Source: Nitrososphaerota archaeon
Lineage (GTDB): Archaea; Thermoproteota; Nitrososphaeria_A; Caldarchaeales; Calditenuaceae
DNA: 64,000 nt
Assembly: GCA_009889515.1 (NCBI GenBank)
Contig: WUQR01000139.1
Location: 1,054,001-1,118,000, forward strand
Direction: 5' to 3'
Shown: in pieces, positions 25,915 to 34,441 of the stretch
How the letters are laid out: each line of letters begins with the position of its first letter
How positions within the stretch are numbered: the stretch's first letter is position 1
Notes under the pieces: generated by a model
Seen by the model: the letters and a program-made list of their open reading frames with translations, nothing else
The model's database searches: none
What the model was told of the DNA's origin: nothing
Made by a program: the position numbers and the translations under genes

Positions 25915-27281
25915 GAGAGGCAATGTCGAGTCAGTTCTCGGTTGTAGGCTCACCTGTTAAGAATGTCCAGCTGTTGAGCCACGTCACCGGCGCCACACAA
26001 TACGTCGATGAGATATCTTTCCCAGGGATGCTTTGGGTAAAGGCTGTTCGCAGCCCCGTGGCACGTGGTAGGATCAAGAAGATTGACACTTCGAAGGCTG
26101 AAAAGCTGCCGGGTGTCGTGCGGATAATTACCGCTAAAGATGTGCCTAATAACATTCACGTCAACATGGCTGGAATAGGTATAGGTCCGCCTGATGAGCC
26201 TGTTCTTCCAGAGAGTGAGGTTAACTATAAGGGAGAGGCAATATGCCTCGTAGTCGCTAAAGATGAAGAAACTGCTGCTAAGGGGGCTCAGTTGGTGGAA
26301 GTTGAGATCGAGGAGCTGCCCCCTGTTCTCGACATGGAGGAGGCACTGAAGCCCGGTGCGCCCGTCATCACGAAGTGGGGTATAAACGCCTTCATCTATG
26401 GCTCAGGAATGGACGGAGCAACTAGGCCCGGCAGGCCTGGCAGGCCCTTCTTCTTGGTGAAGAGGGGTGATGTGGAGGCGGCTTTTAAGAGGGCGGACTA
26501 CGTGGTCGAGGGCAGCTACCTGATTCCGCCAATCGAGCATGCGCCGATTGAGCCACATGTATGTGTGGCGAAGCCTGAGCCGGGGCAGAGGCTCACAATA
26601 TACACTACGACCCAGGCGCCGTATTTTGTGAGGGATAATGTAGCTACAATCCTCAAGATTCCCGCGTCGAATATACGGGTTGTTGCCCCAGCGGTGGGTG
26701 GAGGGTTCGGAGGCAAGGTGGACCCAGAATTTGAGATGCAGGTCGCTGTTGCCGCGATGTGTGTTGGGAGACCTGTCAAATGGAGGTGGACTAGGGAGGA
26801 GGAGTTCACCGTGTCTACTACGCGCCCAGCCGTTAAGATTGAGATTCAGGACGCTCTATCAAGTGATGGTCTGATCCTAGGGAGAAAGGCGAGACTCCTC
26901 CACGACTCGGGAGCGTACACCAGAACGTCTCCATACGGTGTCATAAAGGCAACAGTTAACCTCTCGGGACCGTACCAAATCCCCAACGTATACTATGAGG
27001 GATACTGTGTATACACTAATAGGCAGCCCTCGAGTGCCATGCGGGGATACGGAGTCTTTGAAGTCTCTTACGCCGTGGAGTTGCAGATAGAGAGGGATGC
27101 CAGGAAGCTGGGTATTGATTCGTGGGAGTTCAGGTTTAAGAACGCTTACAAGAATGGACAGGTCTCGGCCACGGGTAGGCTGATAGACGATGCTTACCTT
27201 ATCGAAGTCATGAAGGAAGCGGCTGCACTCGCAGGTGTTAGTCTACCTAGTCACCTGCTTCAGATGAGTTCATGGGGGTGA
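25911..27281 (+). CDS. Molybdopterin hydroxylase large subunit, N-terminal part (split gene)
   Basis: The 456-residue product covers the first half of the large subunit: the GATQYVDEI opening region, GGGFGGKVDPEFE, and the loop SAMRGYGVFE. That loop is like xanthine/aldehyde oxidoreductases and lacks the AYxCSFR of form I CO dehydrogenase, so CO oxidation is not supported. The frame ends at TGA 27279-27281 after SSWG. Slipping back one base at the preceding G run restores a ~790-residue protein with the next gene. Glyceraldehyde-type oxidoreductase is one possible function. Confidence 0.88.
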   Translation: MREAMSSQFSVVGSPVKNVQLLSHVTGATQYVDEISFPGMLWVKAVRSPVARGRIKKIDTSKAEKLPGVVRIITAKDVPNNIHVNMAGIGIGPPDEPVLPESEVNYKGEAICLVVAKDEETAAKGAQLVEVEIEELPPVLDMEEALKPGAPVITKWGINAFIYGSGMDGATRPGRPGRPFFLVKRGDVEAAFKRADYVVEGSYLIPPIEHAPIEPHVCVAKPEPGQRLTIYTTTQAPYFVRDNVATILKIPASNIRVVAPAVGGGFGGKVDPEFEMQVAVAAMCVGRPVKWRWTREEEFTVSTTRPAVKIEIQDALSSDGLILGRKARLLHDSGAYTRTSPYGVIKATVNLSGPYQIPNVYYEGYCVYTNRQPSSAMRGYGVFEVSYAVELQIERDARKLGIDSWEFRFKNAYKNGQVSATGRLIDDAYLIEVMKEAAALAGVSLPSHLLQMSSWG

Positions 27282-28285
27282 AGGGGGAAGTGGCGAAGCT
27301 TAGGGGTCGGGGCATCGCGGCCATATGCTATCCAACGGGCATGAACCTTGGTGGAGACCCTAGCCAGACAGTTATAGTAGCCCAGCCGGACGGCACATTC
27401 GTGGTAAATGTAGCGAGCGTCGAGCTGGGCCAAGGTTTGAGAACAGTACTGGCCCAGATCGCGGCCGAAGCCATCGGAGCCTCTGTTGAAGACGTTGAAG
27501 TCAGATTTGGAGATACACAATTAGCCCCTCACGATACAGGTACATTTGCCAGTAGAACAACACACAGGATGGGAAATGCAATTATAAAAGCTGGACAGGA
27601 GGTAAGGCAGATACTGCTGGATGTAGCGTCGAAAATACTGGAGGTCTCACCGCAAGACCTAGAAATTAGGAATGGTAAGATATGGGTTAGGGGTGTGCCA
27701 GATAAGTCCCTAACCGTGAGGGAGGTCGCTAGCCAAGCGCAGTTCGTCTACAATACTCCGGTCGTAGGTAAGGGTCATTATGTCAAGCCCAAAAGCCTTG
27801 TAGATCCCGACACTGGAGAGTCCGACCCTCATTCTACGATGGCTCATGGCTGTGTAGTGGCAGATGTAGAGGTTGACACCGAGACCGGAGAGGTGACCGT
27901 CCTTCAGCTAGTTACAGTCTACGAAGTTGGCAGAGCCATTAATCCAAAACTAGTTGAGGGCCAGATAATAGGTGGCGCGGTTATGGGTCTGGGCGCTGCC
28001 CTTAGAGAGACAGTTTATCCCCGATACCCGCAACTAACACATCAAACCACGAGCTTCCGCGAATACGTCTTACCCACAGCAGGCGACGTACCAAAGATTA
28101 TCTACAAAATTGTAGAATCGCCCACCCAGACAGGCCCATATGGTGCTAAGGGCGTGGGCGAGATGGTGGCAAACGGCATAGCACCAGCGATCGTTAATGC
28201 GATCTACGATGCCATTGGTGTACAGATTACCGAGCTACCCATAACCCCTGAAAAAGTGTTGAAGGCTCTGAGGGAGAAGCACTAA
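27272..28285 (+). CDS. Molybdopterin hydroxylase large subunit, C-terminal part (split gene)
   Basis: The 337-residue product continues exactly where the previous frame stops, with LRGRGIAAICYPTG, ELGQGLRTVLAQIAAEA, DTGTFASRTTHRMGNA and the active-site Glu in GAKGVGEMVANGIAPAI. Its ATG overlaps the upstream stop by ten bases. Either the enzyme has two separately made polypeptides, or the frame is restored by ribosomal slipping, or a single G is missing from a G run in the sequence. Confidence 0.88.
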   Translation: MGVKGEVAKLRGRGIAAICYPTGMNLGGDPSQTVIVAQPDGTFVVNVASVELGQGLRTVLAQIAAEAIGASVEDVEVRFGDTQLAPHDTGTFASRTTHRMGNAIIKAGQEVRQILLDVASKILEVSPQDLEIRNGKIWVRGVPDKSLTVREVASQAQFVYNTPVVGKGHYVKPKSLVDPDTGESDPHSTMAHGCVVADVEVDTETGEVTVLQLVTVYEVGRAINPKLVEGQIIGGAVMGLGAALRETVYPRYPQLTHQTTSFREYVLPTAGDVPKIIYKIVESPTQTGPYGAKGVGEMVANGIAPAIVNAIYDAIGVQITELPITPEKVLKALREKH

Positions 28286-28311
28286 TCAGTGCAACGAGTA
28301 TAGAGTATAAC

Positions 28312-28320
28312 GCTTATATA
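28312..28320 (+). promoter_or_regulatory. TATA box for the metallo-hydrolase gene
   Basis: GCTTATATA is centred ~30 bases before ATG 28347 and only ~12 bases before ATG 28329. It therefore decides in favour of the downstream start. Confidence 0.6.
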
Positions 28321-28346
28321 TCATCCAGATGCTTTTTCACAACGCT

Positions 28347-29159
28347 ATGCCAGAAGTTAAGATACAATATATCGGGCACGCATCATTCTATATCGAGTGG
28401 AAAGATGAGAAGATCTATCTCGACCCGTGGCTCAAGTCTCCCGGAATCGCAGGTGGATGGACCAGTCCTGTAAGCCCTATCGGCCTTGACGATGTAAAGG
28501 AGGCGACTGTGGTCCTTGTCACACACGGCCACATAGACCATATTGGACACGCTATCGAGATCGTGAAGAAGACCGGCGCATGCCTGATATGCACCCCAGA
28601 GGTTGGAATGTATGCCGACATACATGGAATACCATACGACTCAGACCCAGACCCAAAATCGGGGAGGAACTATTGGATGTACCCACTCAATGTGGGTGGA
28701 AGCTGCAATATTAGGGGAGTCACATACACCATGGTTCCTGCATTCCACTCAAGCAGCATTATGCATTACGACTATGTAAAAAACAAGACTAGGTATCCGG
28801 ACGCCGCGGCTGGGTATGTGATATCATTCCCCGACGGCCCTGTGATCTATGCATCAGGAGACACGGGAGTCTCGATGGAGATGCACATGATTCAGGAGTT
28901 ATACAGCCCTGAAATATGCATAATGACCGCCGGAGGCCAGTATAACATGGGCATAAGAGAGTTTGCATATGCGTGCAAGATATTGAAACCAAAGATAGCC
29001 ATTCCATGCCACTACGATACATTCCCGAGGCAGAGGCTTGATAAAGAGAAACTTAGACAGGCCGTCTCTGTCATGTCGCCATCCACTAACCTCGTTTTCC
29101 TCAATCCAGGAGAGAGTCTAAGATACGTCGCAGAATCAGCCTGGTTTGTGGAGAGGTGA
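28347..29159 (+). CDS. UPF0173/UlaG-like metallo-beta-lactamase-fold hydrolase
   Basis: Motifs are GHASFYIEW near the start, DPWLKSPG, and the metal-binding THGHIDHIGHA (HxHxDH). A third His lies in PAFHSSS, Asp in ASGDTGV, and His in IPCHYDTFP. Such proteins hydrolyse lactone, ester or phosphodiester bonds; the substrate is unknown. The start at 28347 is set by the TATA box. It follows the molybdopterin enzyme, where a lactonase would fit if the oxidised product is a sugar lactone; this is inference. Confidence 0.87.
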   Translation: MPEVKIQYIGHASFYIEWKDEKIYLDPWLKSPGIAGGWTSPVSPIGLDDVKEATVVLVTHGHIDHIGHAIEIVKKTGACLICTPEVGMYADIHGIPYDSDPDPKSGRNYWMYPLNVGGSCNIRGVTYTMVPAFHSSSIMHYDYVKNKTRYPDAAAGYVISFPDGPVIYASGDTGVSMEMHMIQELYSPEICIMTAGGQYNMGIREFAYACKILKPKIAIPCHYDTFPRQRLDKEKLRQAVSVMSPSTNLVFLNPGESLRYVAESAWFVER

Positions 29160-29164
29160 TATCG

Positions 29165-29566
29165 ATGGATTTAGAGCTTCTCTATGAGCTGGAAGCTAAG
29201 ATAGTTAGGACTGTTGAGGTCGGTGGCGGAGCTACAGGTGGTAGGACCGACTTCTACCTGCAGGGAAAGGTCTCGGGGAAAATAAATGGCTCATATGAGG
29301 GGGTAGACTATGGGTCAACGGTTAAGACGGATCGTGGAGACGGTGTCTATGTCCATGTGCACGAGACTATAAAGACAGATAAGGGTGTAATCTCGGCACT
29401 CAGGCGCGGATACGCCGTCCCCGCTGGCCAGGGATACAATGTAAGGGCGTTTGTTCTTTTCCAGACAGCGATACCCGAGCTCAGACATCTGAACTGGACT
29501 TTGGGGTTTGCTGAGGGAGTAGCTGGTCCCGACGGCCTTAAACTCAAGATATATGCTGTCAAGTAG
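29165..29566 (+). CDS. DUF3237-family protein
   Basis: The ~133-residue protein resembles DUF3237 (UPF0311) beta-barrel proteins: LLYELEAKIVRTVEVGGGATGGRT-type opening with a turn-rich barrel and GRTDFYLQGKVSGKINGSYEG. No function is established. A near-perfect Shine-Dalgarno GAGGTGAT (29153-29160) supports ATG 29165 rather than GTG 29156. Coupled to the hydrolase gene. Confidence 0.7.
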   Translation: MDLELLYELEAKIVRTVEVGGGATGGRTDFYLQGKVSGKINGSYEGVDYGSTVKTDRGDGVYVHVHETIKTDKGVISALRRGYAVPAGQGYNVRAFVLFQTAIPELRHLNWTLGFAEGVAGPDGLKLKIYAVK

Positions 29567-30143
29567 AGGAGACTCTCTGTCTTCTAAGCCCCTCAAAAAT
29601 TATTTGCCTTAACCGCCTACCTTCTAAGGTAACTATCGAGGAGCGGAAAGACAAGCCATGCCTCCGAGCAACCCTTGAGGGACCATCTTCGCCCAACTTG
29701 TAACCATAGCTAACCAGAGCGTCATAAACTATGTGCTTAAAGCCGCGGAGGTAGGGGCCTATGACCTTTAACAGTATCACGGCCCTCAGCCCCAAGATGT
29801 AAACCACCGTCCTCGAGCCCCTCTTTGACAGCCACGCATCACCCACCTGCCTAATAACAAAAGAGGCCGTATCCTCGTCACAGCTCAGCGCGACGAATGG
29901 GGTGAAGATCATTGGGTTTTCAGAGACCTGTAAGTATCCCAGCCCGCCTGAGGCTTGGAGTAATCCCGCTATGAAGCTACTCACCACAGGACTGAGGAGC
30001 TGTCTATTCGGCGGCCTCTTCTCAAGTTCGGAAAGCACGGTTGCAAAATCGTCAACAATCCATTCCGACCCCGGCTCGCAAAAAACACGCCACCAAGGCG
30101 GGACAAGCCCCGACAATATACCTCGGCCACAAACTCTACCCAA
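29559..30143 (-). CDS. Degenerate LAGLIDADG-like protein
   Basis: The 194-residue protein has one stretch with the layout of a LAGLIDADG homing-endonuclease repeat. FIAGLLQASGGLGY (~residues 57-70) stands where functional enzymes read LAGLIDADG-G, followed by FTPFVALSCDEDTASFVIRQ and VIGPYLRGFKHIVYDAL, which match the helix-strand-strand-helix pattern. Both acidic catalytic positions are replaced (Gln and Ser), so cleavage is unlikely. It may be a DNA-binding regulator derived from such an enzyme. It overlaps the convergent DUF3237 gene by 8 bases and starts 5 bases after the importer operon on the same strand. Confidence 0.5.
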   Translation of the reverse strand: MGRVCGRGILSGLVPPWWRVFCEPGSEWIVDDFATVLSELEKRPPNRQLLSPVVSSFIAGLLQASGGLGYLQVSENPMIFTPFVALSCDEDTASFVIRQVGDAWLSKRGSRTVVYILGLRAVILLKVIGPYLRGFKHIVYDALVSYGYKLGEDGPSRVARRHGLSFRSSIVTLEGRRLRQIIFEGLRRQRVSST

Positions 30144-30148
30144 ATATC

Positions 30149-31240
30149 TTAAATAATTACCTTCTCCGTCTCAGGGTCTATCACGTGGATGTGCTCCTTG
30201 TTGAAAACAGCATAAACCTGCATACCCTCTTTAATGTTTAGGGCCGCGTCGCAGAGACACTTGAATGTTGCAGACCCACTCTTTAACTCTACAAGGAGCT
30301 CTGTACCAAGCGACTCTATGTAATTTACGAGGCATGGAATTGAGCCGCTTACTGGAGTGGTAGATATGCTGATGTCGTGAGGCCTCACACCCAGCTGCAT
30401 ATTTTCTAGCTTGTCCTGTCGCGACTGTAGCGCGAGTTTAGCCGCCTCTCCTAACTCTATATGCGAGTCCCCAACCATAGCATAGAGCCTACCCTCAACC
30501 AGCCTCAGTCTCGTATCGATGAAGTTGATAGTGGGTGAACCTATGAAATAGGCGACAAACTTGTTAACGGGATGGTAGTAGATCTCGTCAGGAGTTCCCA
30601 CCTGCTGGAGCCGTCCATCTCGAAGTATACCTATCTTATCAGCTATCGCCATGGCTTCCAACTGGTCATGGGTGACGTAGATGAAGGTGCCTCCGACCTC
30701 CCTGTGTATGCGCTGGAACTCGGACCTCAAAGATTCTCTCAGTTTCGTGTCGAGGTTGCTGAGTGGCTCGTCGAATATGTATACCTGCGCATTCCTCACT
30801 ATCGCTTTAGCTATGGATACGCGCTGCAGTATCCCAAAGTCAATCTCATGATGCCTCTTATTCAGATGCTCTTCTATGCGGAGAAGAGAGGCAGCCCACT
30901 TAACCCTTTCACGCTCCTCCTGCTTGCTTTTGACCTCTCGTCTGATGGCTAAAGCGATGTTGTCGTACACGTTTAGGCTCGGATATATTGAGGGGAACTG
31001 GAAAACCATAGCTATATTCCTCTCAGACGGTGATAAGCCGGTGACATCCTCATCGTCGAAGAATATTGAGCCGCTCGTAGGGGTCTCCAGACCGGCTATA
31101 ATCCTCATCAAAGTAGTTTTGCCCGACCCGCTAGGTCCAAGAAGACAAAAGAATAACCCATGGTCAACAGTTACTGAGACGTTGTCTAACGCCTTCAACG
31201 TCTTGAAAATCTTGGTTACATTCTCAGCGCGTACCTTCAC
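30149..31240 (-). CDS. Glycerol-type ABC importer ATPase with degenerate signature motif
   Basis: A MalK/UgpC-type ATPase (363 residues from GTG 31240; the frame extends to 31327 inside the previous gene) with Walker A GPSGSGKTT, Walker B YIFDEPLSNLD and switch His in YVTHDQLEA. The ABC signature that should read LSGGQ is IDFGILQ. A C-terminal regulatory beta-domain (~240-360) follows. Last gene of the six-gene importer operon. It probably pairs with the ATPase at 31522-32610, whose signature is normal. Confidence 0.9.
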   Translation of the reverse strand: MKVRAENVTKIFKTLKALDNVSVTVDHGLFFCLLGPSGSGKTTLMRIIAGLETPTSGSIFFDDEDVTGLSPSERNIAMVFQFPSIYPSLNVYDNIALAIRREVKSKQEERERVKWAASLLRIEEHLNKRHHEIDFGILQRVSIAKAIVRNAQVYIFDEPLSNLDTKLRESLRSEFQRIHREVGGTFIYVTHDQLEAMAIADKIGILRDGRLQQVGTPDEIYYHPVNKFVAYFIGSPTINFIDTRLRLVEGRLYAMVGDSHIELGEAAKLALQSRQDKLENMQLGVRPHDISISTTPVSGSIPCLVNYIESLGTELLVELKSGSATFKCLCDAALNIKEGMQVYAVFNKEHIHVIDPETEKVII

Positions 31241-31248
31241 CAAACCAC

Positions 31249-31521
31249 CTACACCACCAAGAGAGGGACAAGATAAATCGATAGCATAACAAAGAATACT
31301 ACAACACCCACGAGTGTCACGAGCCACCTCACCATAGTTCTGAGACCGACCTCACCGCTAGGATTATTCGGCAAGTAGGTCGAGTAGACGTATGTGAACC
31401 CTCCGATTCCTATCAGGATAAAACCATAGTATAGTAGCTCGCTACTAAAGGGCTGGAATACGAGTCCAAGACCGATGAAGGACAAGGCAAGCCCAACCCT
31501 TTCTAGTAAGTTCTTCTTCAT
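31249..31521 (-). CDS. Small two- to three-helix membrane protein of the importer operon
   Basis: The 90-residue protein has membrane helices at ~8-24, ~28-46 and ~65-89. Its place between two ABC ATPase genes matches the small DUF2160-type protein (GlpU) in bacterial glycerol ABC operons (glpSTPQUV type). Sequence similarity to that family could not be tested. Its ATG lies within the stop region of the preceding ATPase. Confidence 0.7.
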   Translation of the reverse strand: MKKNLLERVGLALSFIGLGLVFQPFSSELLYYGFILIGIGGFTYVYSTYLPNNPSGEVGLRTMVRWLVTLVGVVVFFVMLSIYLVPLLVV

Positions 31522-32610
31522 CTAATACATCGCCTCCCCACTTGACACGTCAAATAGGATGACCCTATCACCCGGAATATTGATTGTCACTTCATCACCA
31601 TATTTATATGACCTCATCCCCTTAGTCACTGCCTTCAACTCGACCTCGCCGAGACTCAGGGTAACTATCGTTTCATATCCCAGCCTCTCCGCGGCCAGAA
31701 TCTTTGCCTTGAAGGCATTGCCGTTCTTAGAAGCCTCCAAGACTATATCTTGGGGTCTGACCGCAAGCTCCACTTCGGAGCCGTCCAAGAGCTTGGAAGA
31801 GGCTCCTATGTTGCTCAGCTGGATTTTCAGACCTGTTGTTGAGAACTCCCAGCCATGAGCCACCCGCCTAATGACGCCACGCATAATGTTTATGGTGGGA
31901 CTGCCAATGAAAGTGGCTACAAACCTGTTTTTCGGCCTTCTCAGCAAATTCATGGGAGTATCATACTGCAATATCACGCCGTCCTTTATCACCGCTACTT
32001 TCTCGGCAACTGCAAAAGCCTCCAAGAAGTCGGGGGTAGCGTAAATGATTGTCTGTTTCAACTCCCTGTGCAGCCTTTTGAACTCTGTCCTCATCTCCTC
32101 CCTAAGCTTGGCGTCAAGGTTCGAGATGGGCTCATCGAGGAGAAAGACTTTCGGATTCCTGACCAGTGTACGTGCAAGTGCTACACGCTGCATCTCGCCA
32201 CCGCTAAGTGTAGACGGGTCTTTCCTGTCCAGGAGATGGGCTATCCTCAGCTTCTCTGCCACAGCCTTCACCGACCTGTCAATGTCTTGTCGGCTCCATT
32301 TACGCTCCCTTAACGGGTAAGCTATATTGTCGTATACACTCATGTGGGGATAGAGCGCATAAGTTTGGAAGAACATGGCCACATCTCGTCTCCAAGCTGG
32401 AGTTCTCAACACACTCTGTCCATCGAAGAGTATATCCCCGGCATCAGGCTCTTCAACACCGGCGATGCACTTAAGGAGGGTCGTCTTTCCAGCACCTGTC
32501 GGCCCTAATAGCGCTACTAGAGCGCCAGACTCAACCTCCAAGTTAACCCCCCTAAGCGCCTCAACAGCCCCAAAAGACTTCTTTAAGCCACGTATCTCGA
32601 CCCTTGTCAA
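31522..32610 (-). CDS. Glycerol-type ABC importer ATPase lacking the switch histidine
   Basis: The 362-residue MalK/UgpC-type ATPase has Walker A GPTGAGKTT, signature TLSGGEMQRVALA and Walker B FLLDEPISNLD. The H-loop reads YATPDFLEA, so the usual switch His is Pro. The partner ATPase at 30149 has the opposite defect. Together they would form one complete and one degenerate ATP site. A C-terminal regulatory domain is present (~240-360). Confidence 0.9.
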   Translation of the reverse strand: MTRVEIRGLKKSFGAVEALRGVNLEVESGALVALLGPTGAGKTTLLKCIAGVEEPDAGDILFDGQSVLRTPAWRRDVAMFFQTYALYPHMSVYDNIAYPLRERKWSRQDIDRSVKAVAEKLRIAHLLDRKDPSTLSGGEMQRVALARTLVRNPKVFLLDEPISNLDAKLREEMRTEFKRLHRELKQTIIYATPDFLEAFAVAEKVAVIKDGVILQYDTPMNLLRRPKNRFVATFIGSPTINIMRGVIRRVAHGWEFSTTGLKIQLSNIGASSKLLDGSEVELAVRPQDIVLEASKNGNAFKAKILAAERLGYETIVTLSLGEVELKAVTKGMRSYKYGDEVTINIPGDRVILFDVSSGEAMY

Positions 32611-33516
32611 CTATTTCGCACCCCTCACCGTACCGAACGTCATACCCCTCAGTAAGAAGCGCTGAAGAACGAATATGAGAACGAGAGCCGGCAGAATGTA
32701 GAGCGTCTCTATAGCTGCGATTAGACCCCAGTTGATGCCAACTTCTCCCCTGGTACCCGCTATCATGACTGGCACCGTCCGAGTCGCCCTCTCTGTCAGC
32801 AGCAAGGCAAAAAGGAATTCGTTCCAGACATTGATTATCAAGAAACCGATCGTTGCCCCCAGGCCCACCAACACTTGTGGGAGGGCGATCTTGTAGAAGA
32901 CTTTGACCGGGTTTGAGCCATCAACTAGAGCAGCCTGCTCAATGTCACGAGGCACCTCGTCGAAGAAGCTTTTCATCATCCAGACCGCGAATGGGAGGTT
33001 GAACATTGTGTAGAGCAGAATGAGTCCGATATACGTGTTGTAGAGGCCTAGACTCCTGTAAAAGAAGTAGATGGGAATGGCAACTACGATGGCTGGCAGC
33101 ATCCTCGTGGAGAGGATGAAGAACATTAGAGTGTTAGTTCCTGCAGGTTTGTATCTGGAGAAGCTGTATGCGGCGAAAACCCCTATAACTGTAGCTATGA
33201 TGATGCTTGAGAAAGTAACTACGAAGCTATTGTAGAAGAAAGTCTCAGCACCAGTGGCCAACTCTAGCTCCTGCCCGGTTATTGCCTCGATCTCTGTCTG
33301 CCTCTTCAGGAAAATATCGATGAAGTTTCTAAATGTCGGCTCCCAGACGAAGAGTGGCGGTGTGCTGAAGGCCTGAGCCCTTGTCTTCAACGATGTGGCT
33401 ACGAGCCAGTAAATGGGAAAGATGAAGAAGATGACAGCGATAATGGTGAATAGATAGATGAGAACAGTTTTCACGACCTTGTGCCTGCCACGCCTGTTGT
33501 TTCTATGATTTGCCAT
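32611..33516 (-). CDS. ABC importer permease (MalG/UgpE type)
   Basis: The 301-residue protein has six membrane helices and the coupling motif EQAALVDGSNPVKVFYKIALP (EAA loop) in the second half, as in sugar/polyol permeases. It is encoded between the second permease and the ATPase. The N-terminus is basic (HRNNRRGRHK), consistent with a cytoplasmic end. Confidence 0.93.
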   Translation of the reverse strand: MANHRNNRRGRHKVVKTVLIYLFTIIAVIFFIFPIYWLVATSLKTRAQAFSTPPLFVWEPTFRNFIDIFLKRQTEIEAITGQELELATGAETFFYNSFVVTFSSIIIATVIGVFAAYSFSRYKPAGTNTLMFFILSTRMLPAIVVAIPIYFFYRSLGLYNTYIGLILLYTMFNLPFAVWMMKSFFDEVPRDIEQAALVDGSNPVKVFYKIALPQVLVGLGATIGFLIINVWNEFLFALLLTERATRTVPVMIAGTRGEVGINWGLIAAIETLYILPALVLIFVLQRFLLRGMTFGTVRGAK

Positions 33517-33518
33517 CT

Positions 33519-34397
33519 CTACTCCCTCCTCGCCAACCTGAGATATATGTTCGTCAAAAGCACTATGATTACTAAGAATATAAATGCTAGCGCGGTGGCC
33601 TCACCTGTCCTGAAAAACTGGAAGGCTATGCGGTAAATCTGTATTGACAACACCTCAGTAGCAGTTCCAGGCCCACCACCGGTCAGAGTGAAGATTGTGT
33701 CGAAGGTCCTGAAGGCGTCCATCGTCCTAAAAAGAAGGGCAAGAGCCACCAACGGTCTAATCGTGGGCCAGATGACATATCGGAATTTATTGAATATAGA
33801 CAATCGGTCAATCTCTGATGACTCCAACATGTGTCTCGGAATTGCTTCGAGGCCAGCAAGTATGAAGAGCATCATGAATGGCGACCACTGCCAGACGTCC
33901 ATGAATACAATTGCGAACATTGGGTGCTGAGAGAGTATCTTGACTGACTGTCCCGTTATCAGCTGTGCAAAATAGCTATAGACGCCAAATGTTGCGTCAA
34001 AGAGGTATCGATGGAAGATTCCCACCGCCACAGGTGCCACTAGTAGGGGTGTTGTTACAAGTGTTATTGCAAGCCGCCTACCACGGAACTGGTTATAGAA
34101 AAGAAGAGCAAGCCCAAATCCAATTAGGAATTCAATACTTACTACGTAGAAGACGAATTGCCCGGTTAAAACGAATCTCCTCCACACCTCCAGACTATTT
34201 AAGAGCCTGTAATAATTCTCGACACCGACGAAAACAGGTGCTTCTCCGCGAATAACGTTATATGAGTAGAAGCTAAGGCCGAGAGCCCAGATTAGTGGGA
34301 AGATTACCAAGAACGTAACAAGTGCAACTGCAGGTAGTATGAGTAGTATGGGGAAAATCTTCACTAGCCGACTACCAGTAGCGGTTTGTAAAGTCAT
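33519..34397 (-). CDS. ABC importer permease (MalF/UgpA type)
   Basis: The 292-residue protein has six membrane helices with the EAA-type loop ESSEIDRLSIFNKFRYVIWP. It forms the transmembrane heterodimer with the next gene two bases downstream. Follows the binding-protein gene by 44 bases. Confidence 0.92.
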   Translation of the reverse strand: MTLQTATGSRLVKIFPILLILPAVALVTFLVIFPLIWALGLSFYSYNVIRGEAPVFVGVENYYRLLNSLEVWRRFVLTGQFVFYVVSIEFLIGFGLALLFYNQFRGRRLAITLVTTPLLVAPVAVGIFHRYLFDATFGVYSYFAQLITGQSVKILSQHPMFAIVFMDVWQWSPFMMLFILAGLEAIPRHMLESSEIDRLSIFNKFRYVIWPTIRPLVALALLFRTMDAFRTFDTIFTLTGGGPGTATEVLSIQIYRIAFQFFRTGEATALAFIFLVIIVLLTNIYLRLARRE

Positions 34398-34441
34398 ACA
34401 AAAATCACGTAATTAATGGTGTATTTGAGTTTATTTTGGGT

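Noticed and set aside
25911-28285. CO dehydrogenase (CoxL form I).
   Set aside because: The active-site loop reads SAMRGYGVFE, not AYxCSFR, so the family call is kept at xanthine/aldehyde oxidoreductase type.
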